Assembly (NCBI GenBank): GCA_900546115.1
Contig: URBQ01000012.1
Span: forward strand, 1 to 62,319
Direction of reading: 5' to 3'
Source: an uncultured Collinsella sp.
GTDB taxonomy: Bacteria; Actinomycetota; Coriobacteriia; Coriobacteriales; Coriobacteriaceae
Length of the DNA: 62,319 bases
Positions 41,826-50,913 of this stretch are shown here, one piece after another. Position 1 is the stretch's first letter, and every line of letters starts with the position of its first letter. The notes below the pieces were generated by a model, which had not been told where the DNA came from, did no database searches, and saw only the letters and a list, made by a program, of their open reading frames with translations. The position numbers and the translations under genes were made by a program.

Positions 41826-42536
41826 TTGTCCCAGCTCGAGAAATGCGATCGCCGGTCCCTTCGCTCGCAGCGTGCCCTTCGCCAGGCACTTGCCAGCGAG
41901 CTTGCCGAAAGCGGCGACCTTTCGCGCATTAATGTCGCGTCGCTCACCGAGCGCGCTGGCCTTACGCGCCGCACGTTCTATTCGCACTACCGCGATATCC
42001 CCGACTTTATCAATCAAATCGAGGACGGCTTGCTGGCCGAGATCCGTGAGCGCATTGAGCTCATCACCGCAGCTCAGCTGCCTGATCTCTATCACAACAT
42101 CGATGAGCTCGAGCCGGCGCCCGGTTCGGTTGAGCTGCTGCGTTATCTTGCGGCCAACCGCGACTTAATCGGTGCGCTGCTGGGTCCGGGCGGCGACCAG
42201 GCCTTCATTAAAAGGATCATCGACACCGCGCGTGAGGCTGTGGTGCCGCGTGCGCAGACGGGCATTTTGGGCCTGGCGCTGGGCACGTTCTTTGACTACT
42301 ACGTCACCTACGTCGTGAGCGCCGAGGTCGGCATGATTCAGCGCTGGTTTGAGCGTGGGCTCACCGAATCGCCCGAGGCCATGGCGCGCATTATGACGGT
42401 GCTCGCTTTTGTGCGCCCTGGTGACCTGTATGGCCAACCCATCGATATCAACGTGCCGGAATACGGCATGAAGCTATTGAACTTGCAGCTCGAGGACGCG
42501 GCCGACACCGCCGCAACCGTCGAGTCCAACAACTAA
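41826..42536 (+). CDS. TetR/AcrR family transcriptional regulator
   Basis: The 236-residue protein has a TetR-type DNA-binding domain (RINVASLTERAGLTRRTFYSHYRDIPDF) and a TetR C-terminal domain of the Firmicutes type. It starts at TTG with AAGGAGG five bases upstream; no ATG is in the right place. The giant activase gene follows after 11 bases, so both form one operon and the regulator may control it. A CACAC-G-GTGTG dyad lies at about 41762-41772 as a possible operator. Confidence 0.88.
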   Translation: MSQLEKCDRRSLRSQRALRQALASELAESGDLSRINVASLTERAGLTRRTFYSHYRDIPDFINQIEDGLLAEIRERIELITAAQLPDLYHNIDELEPAPGSVELLRYLAANRDLIGALLGPGGDQAFIKRIIDTAREAVVPRAQTGILGLALGTFFDYYVTYVVSAEVGMIQRWFERGLTESPEAMARIMTVLAFVRPGDLYGQPIDINVPEYGMKLLNLQLEDAADTAATVESNN

Positions 42537-42547
42537 GAGGAGAGACA

Positions 42548-45500
42548 ATGAGCAAACTCGTCGAGGGCATCAAGGATCGTATGGTCGCTGCCGCACGCGA
42601 GGCCGCGCCCGCCGTGGTGGACGCCGCGCAGAAGGCCGCGACCGCGGCTGCCGAGAAAGTTGCCGAGGCAGTTGCCGATGCCAAGAACGCGGCAGGGGAG
42701 ACGCTCACCGCTGACGCAGCCACGCCCAACGTTGCCGAGTCCGTAACCGCCACCGCCGCCCACGCCCCCGAAGGCGCGATCTTCAACCCCGAGGCCGCCC
42801 GCGGCAACCTGCACCTGGGCATCGACGTGGGCTCCACCACCGTCAAGCTTGCCGTGCTCAACGATGACAACCAGATCGTCTACGCCAAGTACCAGCGCCA
42901 CCACACCGACGTCCGTGCCTGCGCCCGCGATCTGTTCGAGGGCGCCGCGACTGTGCTGCCGACGGCCCAGATGACCTGCGCCATCACCGGCTCGGGCGGT
43001 CTGCTGCTGTCCCAGTGGCTCGACTTGGAGTTTGTCCAGGAGGTCATCGCCAGCAAACGCGCCGTCGAGACCCTTATCCCGGCCACCGATGTCGCCATCG
43101 AGCTGGGCGGTGAGGACGCCAAGATCATCTACTTTGACAACGGCATCGAGCAGCGCATGAACGGCACCTGCGCCGGCGGCACGGGCGCGTTCATCGATCA
43201 GATGGCCACTCTGCTGCACACCGACGCGAGCGGCCTCAACGAGCTCGCGGCCAACGCCACCACCATCTATCCCATCGCCAGCCGTTGCGGCGTCTTTGCC
43301 AAGACCGACGTGCAGCCGCTCCTCAACGAGGGCGCCCGCCCCGAGGACGTCGCCGCTTCCATCTTCCAGGCCGTCGTGACCCAGACCATCTCGGGCCTGG
43401 CGTGCGGCCGTCCCATTCGCGGTAACGTCGCCTTCCTGGGCGGCCCGCTGCAGTATCTCTCCGAGTTGCGCCACCGCTTCTACCTCACGCTCAACCTGGA
43501 CGAGGAGCACCGCATTGTGCCCCAAAACGCCCACCTGTTTGTGGCGAGCGGCGCTGCCATGGCGCACGAGTCCAACAAGCTCAGCACGTTCCCGCAGCTT
43601 ATCGAGGCCATCGACAGCCTGGGTGACACGCAGGGTGCCGAGGTCGAGCGCCTGGATCCGCTCTTTGCCACCGACGAGGACTTTGCCGAGTTCAAGAACC
43701 GCCACGACCAGGAAGTCGTCCCCAAGGGTAAGCTCGACGGCTACACCGGCCGCGTGTTCATCGGCATCGACGCCGGCTCCACCACCATGAAGGCCGCGCT
43801 CGTGGGCGAGGACGGCCAGCTGTTGCACACCTGGTACGGCAACAACAACGGCGACATCCTGGGCACGGCCAAGGTCATCATGGCCGATTTCTACAATCAC
43901 ATCCCTGCCGGCTGCACCATCGGCCACGTGACCACCACGGGCTACGGCGAGGCGCTGCTCATCGAGGCCCTCAAGGCCGATTCCGGCGAGATCGAGACCG
44001 TCGCGCACCTGCGCGGCGCCAAGGCATTCCTGCCCGGTGTCGAGTTTATCCTGGACATCGGCGGCCAGGACATGAAGTGCCTGCGCGTGAAGGACGGCGT
44101 CATCGAGCACATTATGCTCAACGAGGCCTGCTCATCGGGCTGCGGCAGCTTTATCGAGAGCTTCGCCGTGTCCATGAACATGGACGTGCGCGCGTTCGCC
44201 GATGCCGCCATCCATGCCAAGGCCCCGGTCGATTTGGGCAGCCGCTGCACGGTCTTTATGAACTCGCGCGTCAAGCAGGCGCAAAAGGAAGGTGCCACGG
44301 TGGGCGACATCGCGGCCGGCCTGTCCTATTCCGTCATCAAGAATGCCCTGTTCAAGGTCATTAAGCTGCGCGACCCCAAGGAGATCGGCAGCCAGGTGAT
44401 CGTTCAGGGTGGCACCTTTATGTCCGATGCCACGCTGCGCGCATATGAGCAGCTCACCGGCGTGCACGCCGTGCGTCCCGACATCGCCGGCTGCATGGGT
44501 GCTTACGGTGCGGCCCTGCTCGCCCGCGACCGCGCCGGCGCCGACGGCACCTCGACCATCCTTTCTGCCGAGGACATCGCGCACCTCACCGTGACGCAAA
44601 AACACGTCCGCTGCGGCCGTTGCTCCAACAACTGCCAGCTCACCGTCAACGATTTTGGCGGCGGCAGGCGTTTCATTACCGGTAACCGCTGCGAGAAGGG
44701 TGCCGGCCACAAAAAGCAAAAAACCGAGGCTCCTAACCTCTTTAAAAAGAAAAACGAGCTGCTCTTTAACCGCGAGGTGCTGAGCCCCGACGAGGCCCCG
44801 CGCGGCACCGTGGGTATCCCGCGCGCACTCAACATGTACGAGAACTACCCCTTCTGGCATGCGTTCTTTACGCGCCTGGGCTTTAGCGTGCAGCTGTCCG
44901 ACCAGTCGAGCAAGAAGACCTACCAGGCGGGCATCGAGTCCATGCCGTCCGAGAGCGTGTGCTATCCGGCAAAGATGAGCCACGGCCATGTGATGAACCT
45001 TATCGACCGCGATGTCGACTTCATCTGGATGCCGTGCGTGCGCTGGGAGCGCAAGGAGGATCCGACGGCTGGCAACTGCTATAACTGCCCCATCGTCATG
45101 AGCTACCCCACGGCGTTGGCACTCAACATCGACGAGATCCGCGAGCAGAACATCGAGTTCCTGTATCCGTTTGTGCCGTATCACGACAAGACCGAGCTCA
45201 AGCGCCGTCTGTACCAGGTGCTCGCCGTCGACCGTGTGGCCGATGCGCAAGCCGGTCGCGGTCGCGTGCGTGGGCCCAAGATCACGCGCTCCGAGGTCGA
45301 TGCCGCTGTCAACGCTGCCTTTGAGGCCGATGCGCGTTTCCATGAGGACATCCAGACCATGGGCGAGGAGGCTCTTAAGTGGGTCGAGGACCACGGTGGC
45401 CACGGCATTGTGCTCGCCGGCCGCCCCTACCATAACGACCCCGAGATCAACCATGCCCTGCCCGAGCTTATCTCGAGCTTTGGCTTTGCGGTCTTTACCG

Positions 45501-47338
45501 AGGATTCGCTCGCGCACCTGGTAAAGCCTGAGCGTCCGATTCGCGTCGTCGACCAGTGGATGTACCACAGCCGCCTGTATGCCGTCGCCCGTTTTGTGAC
45601 GATGCGCAACGACCTGGATCTGATCCAGCTCAATTCCTTCGGCTGTGGCCTGGACGCTCTGACCACCGACCAGGTGCAGGAAATCCTTGAGGCCAGCGGC
45701 AAGATCTACACCGTGCTCAAGATCGACGAGGTGTCCAACCTGGGCGCTGCGCGCATCCGCATCCGCTCGCTCATGGCGGCGCTCAAGGACCAGGAGGCCG
45801 AGCGCTTGGCCGAGGCTACGGCAGCGGGCGAGGCCTACGAGCAGGGCGACGCCGCGCCGGTGGCACCCTCCATGGATGCTCCCGCATTCGCGAGCCGCAA
45901 GTACACGTTCGAGGCGCAGCGTGAGAGCGCCTCGACCGCATGGCCCAAGGTGCCCTTTACCGAGCAGATGCGCGAGGAGGGTTACACCATCCTGTGCCCG
46001 CAGATGGCGCCGATCCACTTTGACCTGGTCAAAGAGGTGTTCCGCGGTGCCGGCTACAACCTGGAGCTGCTGCCCTCGACTGACCACGATGCCGTCGAGG
46101 CCGGTCTGCGCTATGTGAACAACGACATCTGCTATCCGTCGATCCTGGTGACGGGTCAGATCATGGAGGCCATCGAGAGCGGTCGGTACGACCTGTCCAA
46201 GACAGCCGTGGTCATCAGCCAGACCGGCGGTGGCTGCCGTGCCACCAACTACATCGCGCTTATCCGCAAGGCCCTGCGCGAGAGCGGCCACCCCGAGATT
46301 CCGGTGATCTCGCTTTCGGCCGTGGCGCTGGGCGAGGACAACCCCGGCTTTAAGATTACGCCGGCGCTGCTTAAGCAGGCAGTCTACGCGGTGCTCTTTG
46401 GCGACGTGATGATGCAGATGCTCTATCGTTGCCGCCCGTACGAGGCAACGCCCGGTGCGGCGAACGCACTCTACGAGGAGTACATGGCGCGCGCCCGCAA
46501 GCTGGCGCCCAAGTTCAACAGGCATAACTACACCAAGCTGTGCCGCGAGGCCATCCGCGCGTTCGATACCATGCCGCTTGTGGGCGAGGGCACCAAGCCG
46601 CGCGTGGGCGTGGTCGGCGAGATCTTGGTCAAGTTCCATCCCACGGCCAACAACCACGTGGTCGACGTCATCGAGCGCGAGGGTTGCGAGGCTGTGGTGC
46701 CGGGCCTGCTCGACTTCTTCCTCTACTCCATGAGTAACGCCGAACTGCAGAAGGACGAGCTGGGCAGCTCCGCCACGACGCGTGCGGGCATGCAAGCGCT
46801 CATCAAGCTCGTGGACTTGATGCGTACGCCGGTGGAAGAGATGCTCGAGAAGTCCCGTCGCTTTGAGGCGCCCGAGCGCATCGGTGCCATGGCCGACAAG
46901 GCCCGCACGGTGCTTTCGGTGTGCAACAACATGGGCGAGGGCTGGTTGCTCACGGCCGAGATGCTCGACCTGATCGACCATGGTGCGCCCAACATCATCT
47001 GCACGCAGCCCTTTGCGTGCCTGCCCAACCACGTGGTGGGCAAGGCCGTGATCAAGGAGCTGCGCCGCCAGCATCCCGAGAGCAACATCGTCGCTGTGGA
47101 CTACGATCCCGGTGCGTCCGAGGTCAACCAGCTCAACCGCATTAAACTCATGATCAGCGTGGCCAAGGAGAACATGCGCGCCGGTAAGGGCTTTAAGCTC
47201 GAGAAGGTGGCGCCGCTCGCGATGGACGAGGTCACTGGCCAGATGCGTGCCCACGACGGCTGCGCGAGCTGCGGACCGGCCAGCGAGGAAGCCGTTGCGT
47301 CGGTCGCCGAGCGTCTGGGACGCGGCATTAAGAAGTAA
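42548..47338 (+). CDS. Giant 2-hydroxyacyl-CoA dehydratase activase-related protein
   Basis: The 1596-residue protein fuses several units. Residues 1-80 are an Ala-rich amphipathic helix. Residues about 82-355 and 400-665 are two ASKHA ATPase (HgdC/BadF) domains, beginning LGIDVGSTTVKLAVL and IGIDAGSTTMKAALV; the second has NEACSSGCGSF as possible Fe-S cysteines. A Cys-rich linker (CGRCSNNC, about 689) leads to a DUF2229 domain (RGTVGIPRALNMYENYPFW, about 752 on) and a dehydratase-subunit-like C-terminal half. HgdC-like proteins use ATP to push electrons into a dehydratase. Its substrate is unknown. Confidence 0.88.
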   Translation: MSKLVEGIKDRMVAAAREAAPAVVDAAQKAATAAAEKVAEAVADAKNAAGETLTADAATPNVAESVTATAAHAPEGAIFNPEAARGNLHLGIDVGSTTVKLAVLNDDNQIVYAKYQRHHTDVRACARDLFEGAATVLPTAQMTCAITGSGGLLLSQWLDLEFVQEVIASKRAVETLIPATDVAIELGGEDAKIIYFDNGIEQRMNGTCAGGTGAFIDQMATLLHTDASGLNELAANATTIYPIASRCGVFAKTDVQPLLNEGARPEDVAASIFQAVVTQTISGLACGRPIRGNVAFLGGPLQYLSELRHRFYLTLNLDEEHRIVPQNAHLFVASGAAMAHESNKLSTFPQLIEAIDSLGDTQGAEVERLDPLFATDEDFAEFKNRHDQEVVPKGKLDGYTGRVFIGIDAGSTTMKAALVGEDGQLLHTWYGNNNGDILGTAKVIMADFYNHIPAGCTIGHVTTTGYGEALLIEALKADSGEIETVAHLRGAKAFLPGVEFILDIGGQDMKCLRVKDGVIEHIMLNEACSSGCGSFIESFAVSMNMDVRAFADAAIHAKAPVDLGSRCTVFMNSRVKQAQKEGATVGDIAAGLSYSVIKNALFKVIKLRDPKEIGSQVIVQGGTFMSDATLRAYEQLTGVHAVRPDIAGCMGAYGAALLARDRAGADGTSTILSAEDIAHLTVTQKHVRCGRCSNNCQLTVNDFGGGRRFITGNRCEKGAGHKKQKTEAPNLFKKKNELLFNREVLSPDEAPRGTVGIPRALNMYENYPFWHAFFTRLGFSVQLSDQSSKKTYQAGIESMPSESVCYPAKMSHGHVMNLIDRDVDFIWMPCVRWERKEDPTAGNCYNCPIVMSYPTALALNIDEIREQNIEFLYPFVPYHDKTELKRRLYQVLAVDRVADAQAGRGRVRGPKITRSEVDAAVNAAFEADARFHEDIQTMGEEALKWVEDHGGHGIVLAGRPYHNDPEINHALPELISSFGFAVFTEDSLAHLVKPERPIRVVDQWMYHSRLYAVARFVTMRNDLDLIQLNSFGCGLDALTTDQVQEILEASGKIYTVLKIDEVSNLGAARIRIRSLMAALKDQEAERLAEATAAGEAYEQGDAAPVAPSMDAPAFASRKYTFEAQRESASTAWPKVPFTEQMREEGYTILCPQMAPIHFDLVKEVFRGAGYNLELLPSTDHDAVEAGLRYVNNDICYPSILVTGQIMEAIESGRYDLSKTAVVISQTGGGCRATNYIALIRKALRESGHPEIPVISLSAVALGEDNPGFKITPALLKQAVYAVLFGDVMMQMLYRCRPYEATPGAANALYEEYMARARKLAPKFNRHNYTKLCREAIRAFDTMPLVGEGTKPRVGVVGEILVKFHPTANNHVVDVIEREGCEAVVPGLLDFFLYSMSNAELQKDELGSSATTRAGMQALIKLVDLMRTPVEEMLEKSRRFEAPERIGAMADKARTVLSVCNNMGEGWLLTAEMLDLIDHGAPNIICTQPFACLPNHVVGKAVIKELRRQHPESNIVAVDYDPGASEVNQLNRIKLMISVAKENMRAGKGFKLEKVAPLAMDEVTGQMRAHDGCASCGPASEEAVASVAERLGRGIKK

Positions 47339-47366
47339 CTGGCCTGCTATGGGCTAGATATGAGAC

Positions 47367-47402
47367 AAACGGGCGGTAGCGTATCGACTACCACCCGTTT
47401 TT
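47367..47402 (+). terminator. Intrinsic terminator after the activase gene
   Basis: Stem AAACGGGCGGTAG/CTACCACCCGTTT with one mismatch and loop CGTATCGA, followed by a T-run. It lies 28 bases past the stop codon. Confidence 0.88.
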
Positions 47403-47458
47403 GCTGGACATATGTTGCGTAAATGCCCCAACTATCACCCTTTGCGAACTTAGATTTC

Positions 47459-47581
47459 GGAAGTATGCGGCAAAATCTGAATAGGCCGAGCACACCGGAT
47501 ATGTCCAAGCTCTGTACCTGCGGTTTTATTGGCGAAAAACCAGGATGTGCTCAAGAGTTCCGGAATTTGCCGCATACTTCC
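47459..47581. repeat. 123-bp palindrome with taaaaccgcaggta core
   Basis: Perfect 16-bp outer arms (47459-47474 and 47566-47581) and an inner GAGCACA/TGTGCTC pair (47488-47494 and 47546-47552). Between them, on the minus strand, is the 23-base core at 47506-47528 shared with the palindrome at 11535. The rest of this 415-bp gap has no gene; the last 60 bases should contain the next promoter. Confidence 0.8.
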
Positions 47582-47753
47582 AAAAACGACGTCTCGGTGG
47601 CACCAAAAACTGTCCTCGGAACCCTGAGATAATGAACATATGTAGCCGTTTGCCGCGAAATACCGCCCGTTTATAGAACCCACCCCCAGCGTGCGTCATC
47701 CTTACGGTTGAATAAATACACATCTATGGAATTACGTAAGAGAGGACCGTTCC

Positions 47754-48713
47754 ATGAGCTACAAGACCGTTTGTGTTGCCGGCGGCGGCGTGTTGGGAAG
47801 CCAGATTGCCTTTCAGGCTGCCTACTGCGGCTTTGATGTAACGATTTGGCTGCGCAGCGAGGGCAGCATCGGCCGCACCCAGCCCAAGATCGATCGCGTG
47901 CGCAAGGAGTACATCGCGGCAATCGAGGGCATGGCGGACGGTACGGGCGAGTGGTGCGCCGGTATCGCCGATGGCACCCAGCCCTTCGACAAGGAAGCGG
48001 CGCTCGCCGCCGTCGAGCGTGCCTACTCCACACTCAAGCTGGAGCTCGATCTTGCCAAGGCCGTGGCCGACGCCGACCTGGTCATCGAGTCTATGGCCGA
48101 GGACACCCAGGCAAAGATCGACTTCTACAAGAAGCTCGCCCCGGTTCTGCCGCAAAAGACCGTCATCGTGACCAACTCATCCACGCTGCTGCCGAGCACC
48201 TTTGCCAAGTACACCGGCCGTCCCGAGAAGTACCTGTCGCTGCACTTTGCCAACTCTATCTGGAAGAACAACATGACCGAGGTCATGGCACAGGACCAAA
48301 CCGACAAGCGCTACTTCGACGAGCTCGTCGACTTCGCCAACGACATCCGCATGCTTGCCCTGCCCGTCAACAAGGAAAAGAACGGCTACCTGCTCAACTC
48401 CATGCTGGTACCGTGGTTGCTTTCGGGTCTTGACCTGTACGTTTCGGGCGTGAGCGACCCCAAGAGCATTGACCTCGCATGGACGCGTGGCACCGGCGCT
48501 CCCAAGGGCCCGTTCCGCGTATTCGACACGGTGGGTATCCAGACGGCCTACAACATCGTCATGCAGTATCAGAAGGTGCCAGGCTTGGTGAGCCCGCTGC
48601 TCAAGAAGATGATGATGCCCTACAACTTTAAGGCTATGGCGTCCGTCCTCAAGAAGATGCTCGACGAAGGTAAGCTGGGCGAAAGCTCGGGCGAGGGCTT
48701 CTTTACGTACTAA
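47754..48713 (+). CDS. 3-hydroxyacyl-CoA dehydrogenase
   Basis: It oxidises 3-hydroxyacyl-CoA to 3-ketoacyl-CoA, or runs in reverse, with NAD(H). The 319-residue protein has the NAD-binding GGGVLGSQIAFQAA with an Asp-like end to the second strand, the catalytic region SLHFANSIWKNNMTEV with the His of the family, and a C-terminal 3HCDH dimerisation domain (GPFRVFDTVGIQTAYN). The usual HFFNP is altered to HFANS. It follows the giant activase gene; a role in the same acyl-CoA pathway is inference. Repeat elements flank it on both sides. Confidence 0.9.
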   Translation: MSYKTVCVAGGGVLGSQIAFQAAYCGFDVTIWLRSEGSIGRTQPKIDRVRKEYIAAIEGMADGTGEWCAGIADGTQPFDKEAALAAVERAYSTLKLELDLAKAVADADLVIESMAEDTQAKIDFYKKLAPVLPQKTVIVTNSSTLLPSTFAKYTGRPEKYLSLHFANSIWKNNMTEVMAQDQTDKRYFDELVDFANDIRMLALPVNKEKNGYLLNSMLVPWLLSGLDLYVSGVSDPKSIDLAWTRGTGAPKGPFRVFDTVGIQTAYNIVMQYQKVPGLVSPLLKKMMMPYNFKAMASVLKKMLDEGKLGESSGEGFFTY

Positions 48714-48750
48714 AAATGATCTCTTGGGGGCGGAAGCGTTGGGGATCTAC

Positions 48751-48784
48751 GGTAGTATGCGACAAGATCTGAATAGGTCGAGCA
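48751..48784 (+). repeat. Half copy of the GAAGTATGCGGCAAAATC element
   Basis: This 34-base segment matches the left half of the palindrome at 47459 at about 30 positions (GTAGTATGCGACAAGATC and then TGAATAGGTCGAGCA). No complementary right arm follows. It lies 38 bases after the dehydrogenase stop. Confidence 0.75.
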
Positions 48785-48983
48785 AGAGCCGTAGCGCGCG
48801 TTGACGTTTGGCCAATAGAACGCAAAAATGCACCGTTCGCCGATACTCCTCTCGCGAGTGGTTGCCATATGGTTTGATGTTGTAAACATATGATTGCCGG
48901 CAGGCCGTAGGTGACGTTCGTCATGATACCGGAGGTACCAAGTATGTTTTGCACTCCGTTAAACAAGTATCGGGCTGGTTGAC

Positions 48984-49433
48984 ATGAACCGCCGTACTAT
49001 CTCGATAGCCCTCGCAGTGGTCTGCCTGGCTGTGCTCCTGGGCGCTGCAGGGCAGTTTGCTATAAATCGAGAAACATCCTATATGCAGGAATGCGTTTCC
49101 GAAGGCTTTGCCATTGATGGTTACTATCGGGATGACGAAACAAGTCGGGAAACCCTGGCTTTTCTTGAGGAGGACAACTGTCGATGGCAGCTGGTCGACC
49201 AAGACGGAATCTGCACAGACGGGCAGTTTAAGCGTACGGATGACCCCAACATCCTGATATTAAAGAAGGAAAACGGCGAAGAATTCGGTGCGGTCCACGT
49301 GGCGTATATTTCGCGCCGACGCGATCAGGGCTTGCTCTACCTATTTAGAGATACCAGGGTGACCCGTTTTTATCTGGTGAGTACCGGTCCGGCGTTTACA
49401 GTGGAGTCTGGCGATGTCGATGCGGACAGATGA
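48984..49433 (+). CDS. Small exported or membrane-anchored hypothetical protein
   Basis: The 149-residue protein begins with a typical hydrophobic export helix (residues 6-27, ISIALAVVCLAVLLGAAG) after two Arg residues, with no lipobox. The rest is polar, with a beta-rich pattern (WQLVDQDGICTDGQFKRTDD) and two cysteines that could bond. I recognise no family. The ribosome binding site is weak. The coding sequence is followed by an imperfect hairpin between convergent genes. Confidence 0.65.
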   Translation: MNRRTISIALAVVCLAVLLGAAGQFAINRETSYMQECVSEGFAIDGYYRDDETSRETLAFLEEDNCRWQLVDQDGICTDGQFKRTDDPNILILKKENGEEFGAVHVAYISRRRDQGLLYLFRDTRVTRFYLVSTGPAFTVESGDVDADR

Positions 49434-49453
49434 TTCACGGCAATAAATCAGCG

Positions 49454-49484
49454 AGCGGAGCGCGGCCATGGACCGCGCCCCGCT
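49454..49484. terminator. Hairpin between convergent genes
   Basis: Arms AGCGGAGCGCGG and CCGCGCCCCGCT pair at 11 of 12 positions with a seven-base loop. It sits between the hypothetical gene and the convergent DUF389 gene, with TATTTG on one side and TGATTTATT on the other, so it may work in both directions. Confidence 0.55.
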
Positions 49485-49558
49485 ATTTGCTCGTGGCCCG
49501 CGTCACGTCTGCGCCATGTCGTGACTCGCGGCTGCGCGCATCCATCCCACGTCGCGTA

Positions 49559-50698
49559 TTACTGCACATCAAACTCCACGCGATCGAGCTCGGGCACATT
49601 GAGGTCGATGAGCTTGCGGGCTACACGGCGGTCGTGTGCCCCAAGCGCCTCGCTTGTCGTCACGTGGGCGACAACCTCGCGCTCGACAAGGCCCTCCTCC
49701 TCGCCTTCGGTGGCCGAGGTCTCGACGGCAACGGTGTAATCCTTAAAGCCCGGCAGCACCGCGGCAAGCTCGCGCGTGGTTTCGGTGACGCCGTAGCCGT
49801 CCTGCACGCCGGCCTGTGCCGAGCCAATGGACCCCGCGGTCATGACGATGCAGGGGATGGCAAAGATCACCGTACCCACGATGATGCGGCGGCGCACCTT
49901 GTGTGACAGCTCATCGACCTCGGCATTTTCCTCGGCGGTCACAATGCCGTCGCCGTTGAGGTCGCGCTTGAGCGGCACGCGCAAAAGAAGTAGTACGGCT
50001 TCGGCCGCCAGCGCGATAAAGACGACGTTGATGCCAAACTCGTAGAGGGCCGAGAGAAACAGCGACCCGCTCGCGATGGCGATGCCATAGCCCGCCGCGC
50101 ACAGGGGCGGCATGAGCGCGGTCGCCACGGCCACGCCGGCGATGAGCGTGGCGGGTTCCTGGTCGCGCGAGTTGCCCAGTCCGCCCGCAAAGCCGCCCGC
50201 GAGCGCGACGGCAAGGTCCCACACAGTCGGTGTCGAGTTGTCGATGATGGCGGCCGTGGTGGTGCCAAGGGGCGAGAGCTTAAAGTACAGCGTGGACGTG
50301 ATTAGACAAAAGACCATCTGCAGCGCGAGGCCGGCAATTGCCTCGACGGCAATCTCGCGGTCGAGCGTGGCGATGCCGTATGCCATGGCAAGGACCGAGC
50401 CCATGAGCGGACAGATGAGCATGGCGCCCACGATGGCAATGTCCGAGTCGATATCGAGGCCGATGCTCGCGATCAACATGGCAATGATCAGGATGCATAA
50501 GTGCGAGCCAGTCAGGCGCGCCCCGTTTACAAAGCGCTTGCGAATCACGTGATAGGGCGCGCGTCCCTCGCGTATGTTGAACGCCTGCTTAAGGAAACGG
50601 GTGGCATTCTCCATGGCCTCGCTGTGTGCAGGGCGTATACCGTGACGACGATGATGACGCTCGCGCAGCCGCTTGATCTGTTGTTTGTCGAGTTCCAT
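49559..50698 (-). CDS. DUF389/TIGR00341 family membrane protein
   Basis: The 379-residue protein has the DUF389 core of about six membrane helices (residues about 65-265) with the conserved SDIAIVGAMLICPLMGSVLAMAYG and GVAVATALMPPLCAAGYG segments. A basic N-terminal region precedes the core and a soluble C-terminal region (about 300-379) follows a further helix. Function of the family is not established, though transport has been proposed. It is transcribed alone on the minus strand. Confidence 0.85.
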   Translation of the reverse strand: MELDKQQIKRLRERHHRRHGIRPAHSEAMENATRFLKQAFNIREGRAPYHVIRKRFVNGARLTGSHLCILIIAMLIASIGLDIDSDIAIVGAMLICPLMGSVLAMAYGIATLDREIAVEAIAGLALQMVFCLITSTLYFKLSPLGTTTAAIIDNSTPTVWDLAVALAGGFAGGLGNSRDQEPATLIAGVAVATALMPPLCAAGYGIAIASGSLFLSALYEFGINVVFIALAAEAVLLLLRVPLKRDLNGDGIVTAEENAEVDELSHKVRRRIIVGTVIFAIPCIVMTAGSIGSAQAGVQDGYGVTETTRELAAVLPGFKDYTVAVETSATEGEEEGLVEREVVAHVTTSEALGAHDRRVARKLIDLNVPELDRVEFDVQ

Positions 50699-50850
50699 GC
50701 TTACCTCGTTTAGCTTCTGAGCCGCTTCTTGCGTCTGTCGTCTTTACTCTACACCGCGTTAGGCGAGGTGTCAGACAAGGTTTGTTGACCTGGAAGTCAG
50801 GACAATCGACATGGCTAAAACGCCGTGAGGATCATAAGAGTCAAATAGAC

Positions 50851-50888
50851 AAAAAAGCGCGGGGCCGGTTTGATTCCGACCCCGCGCT
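50851..50888 (-). terminator. Intrinsic terminator of the OPT transporter gene
   Basis: On the minus strand the stem AGCGCGGGGTCGG/CCGGCCCCGCGCT (one wobble) is followed by TTTTTT. It lies about 26 bases after the stop of the OPT gene. Confidence 0.88.
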
Positions 50889-50913
50889 CTGCGCTGGTGC
50901 GTTGTTGTTCGGC

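Noticed and set aside
42533..44110. Open frame of 525 codons on the minus strand
   Set aside because: Antisense shadow of the first ATPase domain of the activase; no domain motif and no ribosome binding site.
44132..47254. Open frame of 1040 codons on the minus strand
   Set aside because: It is the antisense of the activase gene, low in complexity and rich in His, Leu, Val and Arg, as expected for the complement of high-GC coding DNA.
47423..47683. Small frames on both strands at 47.4-47.7 kb
   Set aside because: They run through the palindrome, and their mirrored residues come from the inverted repeat rather than from coding selection.
49430..49906. Open frame of 158 codons opposite the DUF389 gene
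   Set aside because: Antisense shadow of the conserved C-terminal region of the membrane protein.
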